A model generated the notes under the pieces. The model searched no databases. It had not been told where the DNA came from and saw nothing but the letters and a program-made list of their open reading frames with translations. A DNA stretch of 64,000 bases from Rhodospirillales bacterium (GTDB lineage Bacteria > Pseudomonadota > Alphaproteobacteria > Micavibrionales > Micavibrionaceae): contig CP060239.1 in NCBI GenBank assembly GCA_023898785.1, positions 1,302,001 through 1,366,000 on the forward strand, given 5' to 3'. A program made the translations under genes and the position numbers. Of this stretch, positions 51,030 to 59,522 are shown in pieces (the stretch's first letter is position 1; each line of letters opens with the position of its first letter).

Positions 51030-52175
51030 ATGCAAGAGCAAAAACTCAAAAACCACCCTTTATCCGAATCTGACAAGCTCGACTGGCTGCGGCTGTCGCG
51101 AACCGAGAATGTCGGGCCGATTACGTTTTACCGATTGATCGAACGTTTTGGATCGGCGGAAAAAGCTTTAGACGCATTGCCTGAACTTTCCAGGCGCGGT
51201 GGACGGACCAAGCCGCTCAAAGCGCCGGACCTGTCCACAATAGAAAAAGAATATGAATCCTTGCGCGAGATGGGCGGGGATATTGTCACAGCCGCCTGCC
51301 CTGCATATCCGCTTGCTTTAGGCGCTACTGACGACGCTGCGCCGGTGCTGTCCTGTTTCGGCAATATTCAGATGGCGAATAAAAATTGCATTGCGATTGT
51401 CGGGGCGCGCAACGCTTCGCTGAACGGGCGGAAATTTGCGCAAAAACTTGCTGGTGATCTGGGCAGGCTCGATCAAACAATTGTCAGCGGGCTGGCACGC
51501 GGGATTGATACGGCGGCTCATAAAGGGTCTTTGAGCACCGGGACAATTGCCGTGGTCGCAGGCGGGATTGATGTCATTTATCCGCAGGAAAATTTGGCGC
51601 TGTTTGAAGAGATTAAAGAACGCGGCCTTATTCTGGCAGAAAGCCCGCTGGGCACACAGCCTATCGCGCGGCATTTCCCCAAGCGCAATCGGATTGTTTC
51701 GGGCCTCTCGCGCGCTTGCGTTGTGATTGAAGCAACGATGCGCTCAGGCTCTCTCATCACTGCGCGCATGGCCGGGGAACAGGGGCGCGATGTGATGGCG
51801 GTGCCGGGGCATCCTTTGGACCCGCGCGCGCAAGGGTCTAATCATCTGATCCGTGAGGGGGCGACGCTGGTGCGCAATGCCGACGACGTTCTGGAGATCA
51901 TTCGTAGCTTTTCGGGCAACAGTTTACGCGAGCCTTTTCACCCGCTCCCAAGTTTTACACAGCCTGCGGCCAATGACGAAGATGAGCCGGAAGATATAAC
52001 GGAAAAGGCAAGAGATCGCGTGTTGGAGAATTTATCCTTTACCCCTGTTACGGTTGACGAATTGCTCCGATCCTGTCATATGACGATTCCAGTATTGCAA
52101 ACCGTGCTGCTCGAACTGGATCTGGCCGGGCGCATAAAACGCGAAGCCGGCGGGCGGGTGAGTTTGTTGGATTAG
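51030..52175 (+). CDS. dprA: DNA-processing protein DprA
   Basis: Loads RecA on incoming single-stranded DNA during natural transformation, 381 residues. An N-terminal SAM-like region (about 10-60, LSRTENVGPITFYRLIERFG) precedes the Rossmann-type core with IVGARNASLNGRKFA near residue 118, SGLARGIDTAAHKGSL near 150, PKRNRIVSGLSRACVVIEA near 220 and SGSLITARMAGEQGRDVMAVPG near 240. A C-terminal winged-helix domain is present (VTVDELLRSCHMTIPVLQTVLLELDLAGRI). It is followed by topA after a repeat-filled gap. Confidence 0.95.
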   Translation: MQEQKLKNHPLSESDKLDWLRLSRTENVGPITFYRLIERFGSAEKALDALPELSRRGGRTKPLKAPDLSTIEKEYESLREMGGDIVTAACPAYPLALGATDDAAPVLSCFGNIQMANKNCIAIVGARNASLNGRKFAQKLAGDLGRLDQTIVSGLARGIDTAAHKGSLSTGTIAVVAGGIDVIYPQENLALFEEIKERGLILAESPLGTQPIARHFPKRNRIVSGLSRACVVIEATMRSGSLITARMAGEQGRDVMAVPGHPLDPRAQGSNHLIREGATLVRNADDVLEIIRSFSGNSLREPFHPLPSFTQPAANDEDEPEDITEKARDRVLENLSFTPVTVDELLRSCHMTIPVLQTVLLELDLAGRIKREAGGRVSLLD

Positions 52176-52182
52176 AGAAATT

Positions 52183-52329
52183 TAAACCACGAATGGACAC
52201 AAATGAACACGAATTTTTAACTGCCAAGTCACCAAGATACGAGGAAGAATAAATATAAAAAATTAATACCCCCGCGCTTTGATAATTTTAGTTTTTTATT
52301 CGTGTGAATTCGTGTTTATTCGCGGTTTA
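52183..52329. repeat. Inverted repeat between dprA and topA
   Basis: Left arm aaccacgaatggacacaaat plus gaacacgaattttt is mirrored on the right by attcgtgtgaattcgtgttt plus attcgcggttt. A third related word-repeat, ccaagtcaccaagatacgagg, sits in the loop. The element occupies almost the whole gap of 174 bases, leaving only the topA ribosome site (aagga at 52336). Confidence 0.75.
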
Positions 52330-52349
52330 TGAATTAAGGATAGTAAATT

Positions 52350-54914
52350 TTGACCACCAATCTTGTCATTGTAGAGTCCCCGGCGAAGGCCAAAACGATC
52401 GGGAAATATCTTGGGCCCGATTATGAGGTGCTGGCCTCGTTCGGGCATGTGCGCGATCTGGTGAATAAGGACGGTTCGGTCCTGCCGGAGGATAATTTCG
52501 CAATGAAGTGGGAGCTGGGTGAGCGCTCGGCCAAGCATGTCAATGATATCAAACGCGCGGTGAAAAATGCCGACGCCATCTGGCTTGCGCCTGACCCGGA
52601 CCGGGAAGGGGAAGCCATTGCCTGGCATGTGCAGGAAATTTTGAGTGAGGAGAATCTGCTGGAAGGTAAGGCTCTTTACCGCGTGACCTTTAACGAGATT
52701 ACAAAATCAGCGGTGCAGGATGCCTTTAATCATGCGCGCACTATTGACAGCCCCCTGGTGGAAGCCTATCTGGCGCGCCGGGCGCTGGATTACCTAGTTG
52801 GATTTAACCTTTCACCCGTGCTGTGGCGCAAGCTGCCGGGATCGCGCTCGGCGGGCCGTGTGCAGTCGGTGGCGCTACGCCTCATTTGCGAGCGCGAAGC
52901 AGAGATTGAGATTTTCAAAGCGCAAGAGTACTGGTCGATTGAAGCGCGGCTGCATACTCAAGATGGCGCGCCTTTTACTGCGAAGCTCACGCATCTGGCG
53001 GGCAATAAACTCGACAAGCTCGATATTGGCGATGAGGGCGCGGCGAAAGCGGCGGTCGAGCGGATTGAAAATAAGAACCTGCGCGTTCAAAAAATTGAGA
53101 AAAAGCAGGTGCGGCGCAATCCGCCCGCGCCGTTTATTACTTCATCATTGCAGATGGAAGCCTCGCGCAAATTGGGGATGAGCGCTTCGCAAACAATGCG
53201 CTGCGCGCAGAGCCTGTATGAAGCCGGGTTTATTACTTATATGCGTACGGACGGCACGACACTGTCGAATGAGGCGGTTGCGCAAGCCCGCGACGTGATT
53301 AAAAGCGAATATGGCGCACCGTATTTGCCGGATGCGCCGCGGCTGTATAAATCCAAAGCTAAAAATGCGCAAGAAGCGCACGAGGCGATTCGCCCGACGG
53401 ATCTTTCGAAAATTCCCGGTAAATCCGGCAGCCCTATGGGAGACGAAAAAGAACGCCGTTTGTATGAGTTGATCTGGAAACGCACAATGGCTTCGCAGAT
53501 GGAAAATGCGGTGATGGACCAGATGAAGGTCGATATTTCGGACGGCACGGATGATGCGATTTTGCGAGCCAATGGCTCGGTCGTCACCTTTGACGGTTTC
53601 CTGACACTGTATCAGGAAAGCACGGAAACAGAAGATAAAGATTCTGATGACGACAAAGGCGATGACAAAGATAGACGCCTGCCGCCTATGAATGAGGGAG
53701 AGACTTCGAAGCTGGTCGATGTGATGCCTAATCAACACTTCACGCAACCGCCGCCGCGCTATTCCGAAGCCTCGCTGGTTAAAGCGATGGAAGAAATGGG
53801 GATTGGCCGTCCGTCAACCTATGCCTCGATCATGCAGGTGCTGCGCGATCGTAACTATGTTGAGATGCAATCGCGGCGCTTTGTTCCACAAGACCGGGGC
53901 CGCGTGGTTACGACATTCCTGACCAATTTCTTTACTAAATATGTTGATTATGATTTTACCGCCAATCTGGAAGAAGAGCTGGATGCGATTGCCGGCGGGC
54001 ATGTGGACTGGAAAGAGGCCTTGCGTCTGTTCTGGATCGATTTCAAGGCCGCCGTTGATGAGACTAAAGAGCTGACGATTACGAATGTGATTGACCATCT
54101 GGACGGAGAATTGGGGCCGCACTTCTTTCCTGAAGGTGATAAAAGCCGCAAATGTCAGGCCTGTGGTGATGGACGTTTAGGCTTAAAGCTCGGGAAGTTC
54201 GGCGCGTTTATCGGGTGTTCAAATTATCCGGAATGTAAGTTTACCAAGCCTTTGGTCGTGCCGGATGGCGAAGAAGACGGTGAGCTGGCCGCGCTGGCGA
54301 ATGAGCCGAAAGAGTTAGGGACAGAGCCGGGCACGGGCCGCACTGTATCCTTACGCCGCGGGCCATATGGCCCGTATGTGCAGATCGACCCGGCCCCTGA
54401 AGAAGCGGTGGATTACACGGAATATGATGCTGCGATAAAGGTTTGGGAAGAGGCTAAAAAGGTCACGAAGGAAGAGGGTAAGAAAGCGCCGAAAAAACCG
54501 ACCAAGCCGAAAGCGCCGAAACCGAAGCGTCAGGGGCTGCCGAAAGGGCTGGCGGTTGGCGATGTGACGCTAGAAGCGGCATTGTCTCTATTAGCATTAC
54601 CTCGTGATGTCGGCGAGCACCCGGAAACCGGTAAAATGATCAAGGCTGGAATTGGACGTTTTGGCCCGTTTGTGCAGCATGACGGAAAATTTGCCTCAAT
54701 CCCGAAGGATGAGGATGTGATGACCATCGGCATGAACCGCGCAGTTGATCTGATCGCCCAAAAGCTGGAACGTGATGCAGCCAAGGACGCGGCAAAAGCG
54801 GCGAAAGCCGCCGGAGACGAAGACAAAAAGAAAGCGCCGGCTGAGAAGAAAAAGAAAGCGGCTAAGAAAAAACCTGCGAAGAAAAAAACAGCTGCGAAAA
54901 AGAAAAGCGCTTAA
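52350..54914 (+). CDS. topA: DNA topoisomerase I
   Basis: Type IA topoisomerase relaxing negative supercoils, 854 residues. A TTG start at 52350 is set by AAGGA nine bases upstream and by the immediate Toprim beginning LVIVESPAKAKTIGKYLG. The catalytic Tyr is in ITYMRTDGTTLS near residue 295. An acidic insert (DKDSDDDKGDDKDRR) lies near 430. One four-Cys zinc ribbon is clear (CQACGDGRLGL...GCSNYPECKFTKPL near 605), followed by further repeats with fewer Cys and a long Lys/Ala-rich C-terminal tail. Confidence 0.97.
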   Translation: MTTNLVIVESPAKAKTIGKYLGPDYEVLASFGHVRDLVNKDGSVLPEDNFAMKWELGERSAKHVNDIKRAVKNADAIWLAPDPDREGEAIAWHVQEILSEENLLEGKALYRVTFNEITKSAVQDAFNHARTIDSPLVEAYLARRALDYLVGFNLSPVLWRKLPGSRSAGRVQSVALRLICEREAEIEIFKAQEYWSIEARLHTQDGAPFTAKLTHLAGNKLDKLDIGDEGAAKAAVERIENKNLRVQKIEKKQVRRNPPAPFITSSLQMEASRKLGMSASQTMRCAQSLYEAGFITYMRTDGTTLSNEAVAQARDVIKSEYGAPYLPDAPRLYKSKAKNAQEAHEAIRPTDLSKIPGKSGSPMGDEKERRLYELIWKRTMASQMENAVMDQMKVDISDGTDDAILRANGSVVTFDGFLTLYQESTETEDKDSDDDKGDDKDRRLPPMNEGETSKLVDVMPNQHFTQPPPRYSEASLVKAMEEMGIGRPSTYASIMQVLRDRNYVEMQSRRFVPQDRGRVVTTFLTNFFTKYVDYDFTANLEEELDAIAGGHVDWKEALRLFWIDFKAAVDETKELTITNVIDHLDGELGPHFFPEGDKSRKCQACGDGRLGLKLGKFGAFIGCSNYPECKFTKPLVVPDGEEDGELAALANEPKELGTEPGTGRTVSLRRGPYGPYVQIDPAPEEAVDYTEYDAAIKVWEEAKKVTKEEGKKAPKKPTKPKAPKPKRQGLPKGLAVGDVTLEAALSLLALPRDVGEHPETGKMIKAGIGRFGPFVQHDGKFASIPKDEDVMTIGMNRAVDLIAQKLERDAAKDAAKAAKAAGDEDKKKAPAEKKKKAAKKKPAKKKTAAKKKSA

Positions 54915-54921
54915 TTTTCTA

Positions 54922-55000
54922 GCCACAGATGGACACAGATATACACGGATTATTCTTTGATGTTCAAACATCTGTGGGCATCCGTGTTTATCTGTGGTTT
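54922..55000. repeat. Inverted repeat between topA and rnr
   Basis: gccacagatggacacagata plus tacacggat on the left pairs with atctgtgggcatccgtgttt plus atctgtgg on the right. It lies 8 bases after the topA stop and ends about 9 bases before the rnr start, so it must shape the message between the two genes. Confidence 0.8.
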
Positions 55001-55008
55001 TTTAAAAT

Positions 55009-57288
55009 ATGGAATTAAATCAATCAGACATTCTTGAGTTTATTGAAAACTCCCCTTCCCCGTTAACGAAGCGGGAAATTGCGCGCGCATTTAATGTCAA
55101 AGGCGGGGAAAACCGCATTACTCTCAAACAAATCCTCAAAACTCTGGAGGCCGAGGGCGCGGTTGCCAAACATCCAGGCGGAGCTTATAGCGTGCCTGAC
55201 GGCCTGCCGAGTGTTTGCGTCTTGCACGTGTATGAGATCGACGTTGACGGTGATGTGTTTGCGCGGCCTCAGAGCTGGAACGCGGAGCTGCAAGGCGAAT
55301 GTCCGCGTATTGAGCTGCGCCCCGGAGGCAAGGGGCATCCGGCGGCGAAAGAGGGCGACCGGGTGCTGGCGCGGCTTAAACGCATTGGCGACAATCTGTA
55401 TGAAGCGCATACAATTAAGACGCTGGACAGCTATGAGGGGCGCGTATTAGGTCAGGTGCGTTATCACAAGCACGGTCCGGCGCTGGTGCCGACGGATAAA
55501 AAGGCAAAGTACGATTTTGATATCAAGCCCGGCGATTTGAACGGCGCGCAGGAAGGCGATCTGGTGATTGGTGAAATCCTGCCCGCCCGGGGGGCGCGCC
55601 GGAAGAAGGTCAAGATCGTTGAGGTGGTTGGCAAGCAGAGCGATCCGAAAGCAATCAGCATCATTTCCCTGCATGAGGCGGGCTTGCGCGAAGACTGGCC
55701 GGAAGCGGTTTTAAAGGATGCGGAAGGTCTTAAGGTTCCTGATCTTAAGGGCCGCGAGGATTTGCGGGATATTCCACTGGTCACCATTGACGGAAGCGAT
55801 GCGCGGGATTTTGACGATGCGGTTTTTGCGGAGCCTCTTGAGGATGGCGGGTTTCATCTGATCGTAGCGATTGCGGATGTGGCCTATTACGTGCGTGCGG
55901 GAAGCGCACTGGACACAGAAGCCCAGCGGCGGGGCAATTCAACCTATTTCCCCGACCGGGTGGTGCCGATGCTGCCTGAGGCTTTGTCGAATGATCTGTG
56001 CTCTTTACGTCCGCATGAGCCGCGGGCCTGTATGGCCGTACATATGTGGATCGATGCGCATGGTCAGCTCAAGAAGTATAAATTCGTGCGGGGCCTGATG
56101 CGCTCAGCGGCGCGGCTAGTGTACGAACAGGTGCAGGCAGCGCAAGACGGGGTGGTTGATGATATGACCGGTCCGCTTATGAACACCGCGATCAAACCAC
56201 TGTATGAGGCTTATGCCATTCTTGATAAAGCGCGGCAAAAGCGCGGGGCGCTGGATCTTGATTTGCCGGAAAAGCAAATTCTGATTAATGACAAGAACGA
56301 GATGACGGGCGTAAAGATCCGTGACCGGCTCGAGGCGCATAAGATGATCGAGGAATTTATGATTCTGGCCAATGTGGCGGCGGCCAGCGCTCTGGAGGAT
56401 AAGAAAGACCCGAAGCGTTTCCCGTGCGTTTACCGCATTCATGACCAGCCCAGTGCGGACAAGCTTGATAGCGTACGGGAGTTTCTGGAAAGCTTTGATC
56501 TGTCTTTGCCCAAGGGACAAGTGACGCGGCCCGCGCAGATTAACGGCATTTTGAAGCGAGCGGAAAAACTGCCCTACTCGCATTTGATCTCGACGGTGCT
56601 TTTGCGTTCACAAGCTCAGGCTGTCTATCATCCGTGTAATATCGGACATTTCGGGCTGGCGCTTCACAAATATGCGCATTTTACCTCACCCATCCGGCGT
56701 TATGCCGACCTTCTGGTGCATCGTAGCCTGATCAGTGCCTATGGGCTTGGGCCGGGCGGGATTAGCGAAGAGGAAATTGCGCGCATTGATGAGCTGGCCG
56801 ATCATATCTCCACGACAGAGCGCAATTCTATGATGGCCGAACGCAGTGCTATAGACCGGTTCACGGCGGCGTATTTGTCGGAGCAGATCGGGGCTGAATT
56901 TTCGGGGAAGATCAGCGGGGTGACACGGTTTGGGCTGTTCGTCACACTGGATGAAAGCGGCGCGGACGGGCTGGTGCCGATGAAATCGCTTAAAAATGAT
57001 TTTTATATCCATGATGAGGCTCAGCATGCGCTTATCGGGCGGCGCTCAGGGCAGGTATATCGGCTGGGAGCCGCTGTCAGTGCGCGCTTAAAAGAAGCGG
57101 ATGGGCTAACAGGTTCAACGGTTCTGGAGCTGTGCGGTGAAAGCATGAATGGCGCAGATATTCCCGGCGTCACGTTCAAGTCAAAAACCGGCGGACTGGG
57201 GCGCAAACCGCCGTCCAAAGGGCGTGGCCCCAGAGGAAAAAAGTCGAAAGCTTTCAAAAAAGGAAAAAAGGACAAGCGTAATGCTTGA
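55009..57288 (+). CDS. rnr: Ribonuclease R
   Basis: 3'-5' exoribonuclease that degrades structured RNA, 759 residues. An N-terminal winged-helix-like segment (SPLTKREIARAFNVKG near residue 16) and cold-shock domains precede the RNB catalytic core with IDGSDARDFDDAVFAE near 262. Further RNB signatures are FTSPIRRYADLLVHRSL near 560. The C-terminal S1 domain begins GAEFSGKISGVTRFGLFVTLD near 626, and a Lys/Gly-rich basic tail closes the protein. rpmG follows 57 bases later. Confidence 0.96.
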   Translation: MELNQSDILEFIENSPSPLTKREIARAFNVKGGENRITLKQILKTLEAEGAVAKHPGGAYSVPDGLPSVCVLHVYEIDVDGDVFARPQSWNAELQGECPRIELRPGGKGHPAAKEGDRVLARLKRIGDNLYEAHTIKTLDSYEGRVLGQVRYHKHGPALVPTDKKAKYDFDIKPGDLNGAQEGDLVIGEILPARGARRKKVKIVEVVGKQSDPKAISIISLHEAGLREDWPEAVLKDAEGLKVPDLKGREDLRDIPLVTIDGSDARDFDDAVFAEPLEDGGFHLIVAIADVAYYVRAGSALDTEAQRRGNSTYFPDRVVPMLPEALSNDLCSLRPHEPRACMAVHMWIDAHGQLKKYKFVRGLMRSAARLVYEQVQAAQDGVVDDMTGPLMNTAIKPLYEAYAILDKARQKRGALDLDLPEKQILINDKNEMTGVKIRDRLEAHKMIEEFMILANVAAASALEDKKDPKRFPCVYRIHDQPSADKLDSVREFLESFDLSLPKGQVTRPAQINGILKRAEKLPYSHLISTVLLRSQAQAVYHPCNIGHFGLALHKYAHFTSPIRRYADLLVHRSLISAYGLGPGGISEEEIARIDELADHISTTERNSMMAERSAIDRFTAAYLSEQIGAEFSGKISGVTRFGLFVTLDESGADGLVPMKSLKNDFYIHDEAQHALIGRRSGQVYRLGAAVSARLKEADGLTGSTVLELCGESMNGADIPGVTFKSKTGGLGRKPPSKGRGPRGKKSKAFKKGKKDKRNA

Positions 57289-57345
57289 CATTTCGGGCAA
57301 TTTTACGCATAAACGCCTCTCGAATAAGAATTTAGGAGATGAGTG

Positions 57346-57546
57346 ATGGCAAAAGCCGGCTACGTCAAAGTGAGATTGGAAAGCGAAGCAGGAACGGGAT
57401 ACCGTTATTATGCAAAACGCTCAACGCGCGCAGAGTACAAAATTCGTAAGAAAAAATATGACCCGTGGGCTCTGAATGAAGAGACAGGGAAAAAGGGTAT
57501 GCACGTATTTTTTGTTGAGAAAAAGCTGCCGCCGCATAAGAAATAA
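57346..57546 (+). CDS. rpmG: Large ribosomal subunit protein bL33, long variant
   Basis: A 66-residue ribosomal protein starting MAKAGYVKVRLESEAGTGYR, with YYAKRSTRAEYKIRKKKYDP in the middle. GGAG ten bases upstream selects the ATG at 57346 over the in-frame GTG at 57343. It is a zinc-free type with no Cys. The usual alphaproteobacterial L33 is about 55 residues; this one carries about ten extra residues, mainly in the C-terminal part around KKGMHVFFVEKKLPPHKK. The rnr-rpmG-pleD/divK neighbourhood is conserved in alphaproteobacteria. Confidence 0.92.
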   Translation: MAKAGYVKVRLESEAGTGYRYYAKRSTRAEYKIRKKKYDPWALNEETGKKGMHVFFVEKKLPPHKK

Positions 57547-57572
57547 AGAGCTGTTTTTTAAGATTTTTTGAA

Positions 57573-57600
57573 AAGCGCCTTTATGGCGCTTTTTTGTTTT
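57573..57600 (+). terminator. Rho-independent terminator after rpmG
   Basis: Stem agcgcc/ggcgct with loop tttat, followed by ttttttgtttt. It is placed 26 bases after the rpmG stop and is the clearest intrinsic terminator in the window. Confidence 0.88.
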
Positions 57601-57611
57601 TGGGTTTAATG

Positions 57612-57697
57612 CGTCATTGCGAACCTGCGTAGCAGGTGAAGCAATCCATACAAATTTGGATTGCCGCGTCGGAACTTCGTTCCTCCTCGCAATGACA
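57612..57697. repeat. Palindromic repeat R7 between rpmG and the ABC exporter
   Basis: Starts cgtcattgcgaacctgcg, contains gaagcaatcc and ggattgccgcgtcgg, and ends ctcctcgcaatgac. It begins just after the rpmG terminator and ends right before the ribosome site (aagga) of the ABC transporter gene. Confidence 0.92.
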
Positions 57698-57710
57698 AGG
57701 AAAGATGAAA

Positions 57711-59513
57711 ATGGTTTTAAAAAAAGCCAATAAATACAGACTGGATTACACGCCGGATACCAATATTCCGGCGCGGTTGCCGGGCTATGTCTGGATGGTC
57801 GTGCGGCGTAACCCGGTGATGTGGGCAGTATTTATCCTGATGGACATCATCCATGGGGTCCGCTATCCGATTGCCTATTTGCTGGTTGGCTTGATCATCG
57901 ACATGATTACAGAACTGCCTGCTGGCAGCGCCCTGCCTGATGCTGTCTGGCTGTATACAGCGGCCTTGTTTGCTGTGCTGTTTATCGGCGAGCTGACACA
58001 TGCCATCCCGCATTATTTTGCGTTCGACTGGTGGAAACGCGCCCGCGCGGAGCTGCGCAGTGATTTATTTGCGTATACTTTACAGCATTCATATACTTTC
58101 TTTCAGGACCATTTTGCAGGATCGCTGGCGCGGAAAGTCTCGGAAGGGATAGAGAAAGCTTTGAATTTGCAAGAGCAAATCCGCTGGCAAATTCTACTGC
58201 CAGTGGTCAGCATGGGGACCTCTGGCCTTGTTTTGCTAAAAGTTTCTCCGCTTTATGGCGCGCTGGTCGTTGCGTTTTTATTTATTTTGCTGCTACCGGT
58301 ATTCCTAAAACTCGGAAAATTGCGAGAGAAGTCCCGTATCTTTGCCGATAGCTGCTCGGATGTTTCCGGACAGATCGTTGACAGCCTGACCAATATGGCC
58401 TCTGTCAAATCCTATGCCCACGAGGCGCGGGAACTGGAAGAACACACCCGCGTGAGTGAGACGCAGATGAAGGCGTGGCATAAGATGCTGCGTGCGTTCT
58501 TGCTGCTGGATAATTACCGGCGGATGAGTCTGGTTGTCTTTGGCAGCGGAATGATGGTTGCTTGCGTTCTTGGCTGGCAGAAGGGGCTGATCACGCTGGG
58601 CGATATTGCAACCATTATGGGCCTGAGTTTTAACTTTACCGCCAATGCGTGGAACTTAAGCTTTGGGATTATTCATGTGATGGAATCGCTGGGTTATCTC
58701 AACGATTCTTTGAAGACGTTGATCAAGCCGCACAGCGTCAGTGATGCGCCAGATGCGCCTGCGTTGTGTGTCGAACAAGGCGCAATCGAATTTCGCCATG
58801 TTCATTTCGAATATGAGAATAAGGCCGTATTTACCGATCTCAATCTTCAGATTAAAGCTGGGCAGCGCGTTGGGCTGGTCGGGCATTCCGGCGCAGGGAA
58901 AAGTACGCTGATCAATTTGATCCAGCGTTTTTACGATATTCAAAGCGGTGAAATCCTGATTGATGGGCAGAATATTGCCCGCGTCACGCAAAGTTCGTTG
59001 CGCCGGAATATCGCTGTTATTCCGCAGGATACATCGCTGTTTCACCGCAGCATCATGGATAATATCCGCTATGGACGGCTGGATGCCAGTGATGAAGAGG
59101 TTTTAGAGGCAGCGAAGAAAGCCCATGCGCATGGTTTTATTGAAGAACTGCCGGAGGGGTTTGAAACCCATGTCGGGGAGCGCGGCGTCAAGCTATCGGG
59201 CGGCCAGCGCCAACGCATTGCGATTGCACGGGCGATTTTGAAAGATGCGCCGATCTTAATTCTGGATGAGGCCACGTCCGCTCTGGATAGTGAAAGCGAA
59301 CAGGAAATTCAGGCGGCGCTACAAAATCTGATGGCGGATAAAACTGTGATCGCGATTGCCCACCGGCTTTCGACAATCCAGAATCTTGATCGGCTTTTGG
59401 TCATGAAAGAAGGCCGGATTATCGAAGACGGCGCGCATGGAGCATTGCTGGCCGGCGGCGGAGTTTATCAGAAGCTCTGGGCGATGCAATCGGGCGGGTT
59501 TTTGCCGGAGTAG
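57711..59513 (+). CDS. ABC exporter (fused membrane and ATPase domains)
   Basis: A half-size type IV (MsbA-like) exporter of 600 residues. Six membrane helices span about residues 25-320 (first FILMDIIHGVRYPIAYLLVG region, last around IATIMGLSFNFTANAWNL). The nucleotide-binding domain has Walker A GHSGAGKSTLI near 395, signature LSGGQRQRIAIARAIL near 500, Walker B ILILDEATSALDSE near 520 and the His switch IAIAHRLS. The cargo (lipid, peptide or drug) is unknown. The ATG at 57711 has AAGGA at better spacing than ATG 57705. Convergent with pleD. Confidence 0.93.
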   Translation: MVLKKANKYRLDYTPDTNIPARLPGYVWMVVRRNPVMWAVFILMDIIHGVRYPIAYLLVGLIIDMITELPAGSALPDAVWLYTAALFAVLFIGELTHAIPHYFAFDWWKRARAELRSDLFAYTLQHSYTFFQDHFAGSLARKVSEGIEKALNLQEQIRWQILLPVVSMGTSGLVLLKVSPLYGALVVAFLFILLLPVFLKLGKLREKSRIFADSCSDVSGQIVDSLTNMASVKSYAHEARELEEHTRVSETQMKAWHKMLRAFLLLDNYRRMSLVVFGSGMMVACVLGWQKGLITLGDIATIMGLSFNFTANAWNLSFGIIHVMESLGYLNDSLKTLIKPHSVSDAPDAPALCVEQGAIEFRHVHFEYENKAVFTDLNLQIKAGQRVGLVGHSGAGKSTLINLIQRFYDIQSGEILIDGQNIARVTQSSLRRNIAVIPQDTSLFHRSIMDNIRYGRLDASDEEVLEAAKKAHAHGFIEELPEGFETHVGERGVKLSGGQRQRIAIARAILKDAPILILDEATSALDSESEQEIQAALQNLMADKTVIAIAHRLSTIQNLDRLLVMKEGRIIEDGAHGALLAGGGVYQKLWAMQSGGFLPE

Positions 59514-59522
59514 CAATGGTGG

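Noticed and set aside
2774..57697. Repeated palindromes considered as a CRISPR array
   Set aside because: The copies are dispersed over 55 kb with no regular spacing or spacers, and no cas gene is present.
57711..59513. ABC exporter considered as the export partner of the buf peptide
   Set aside because: It is more than 50 kb away, and BufA has its own Sec signal peptide, so no dedicated exporter is needed.
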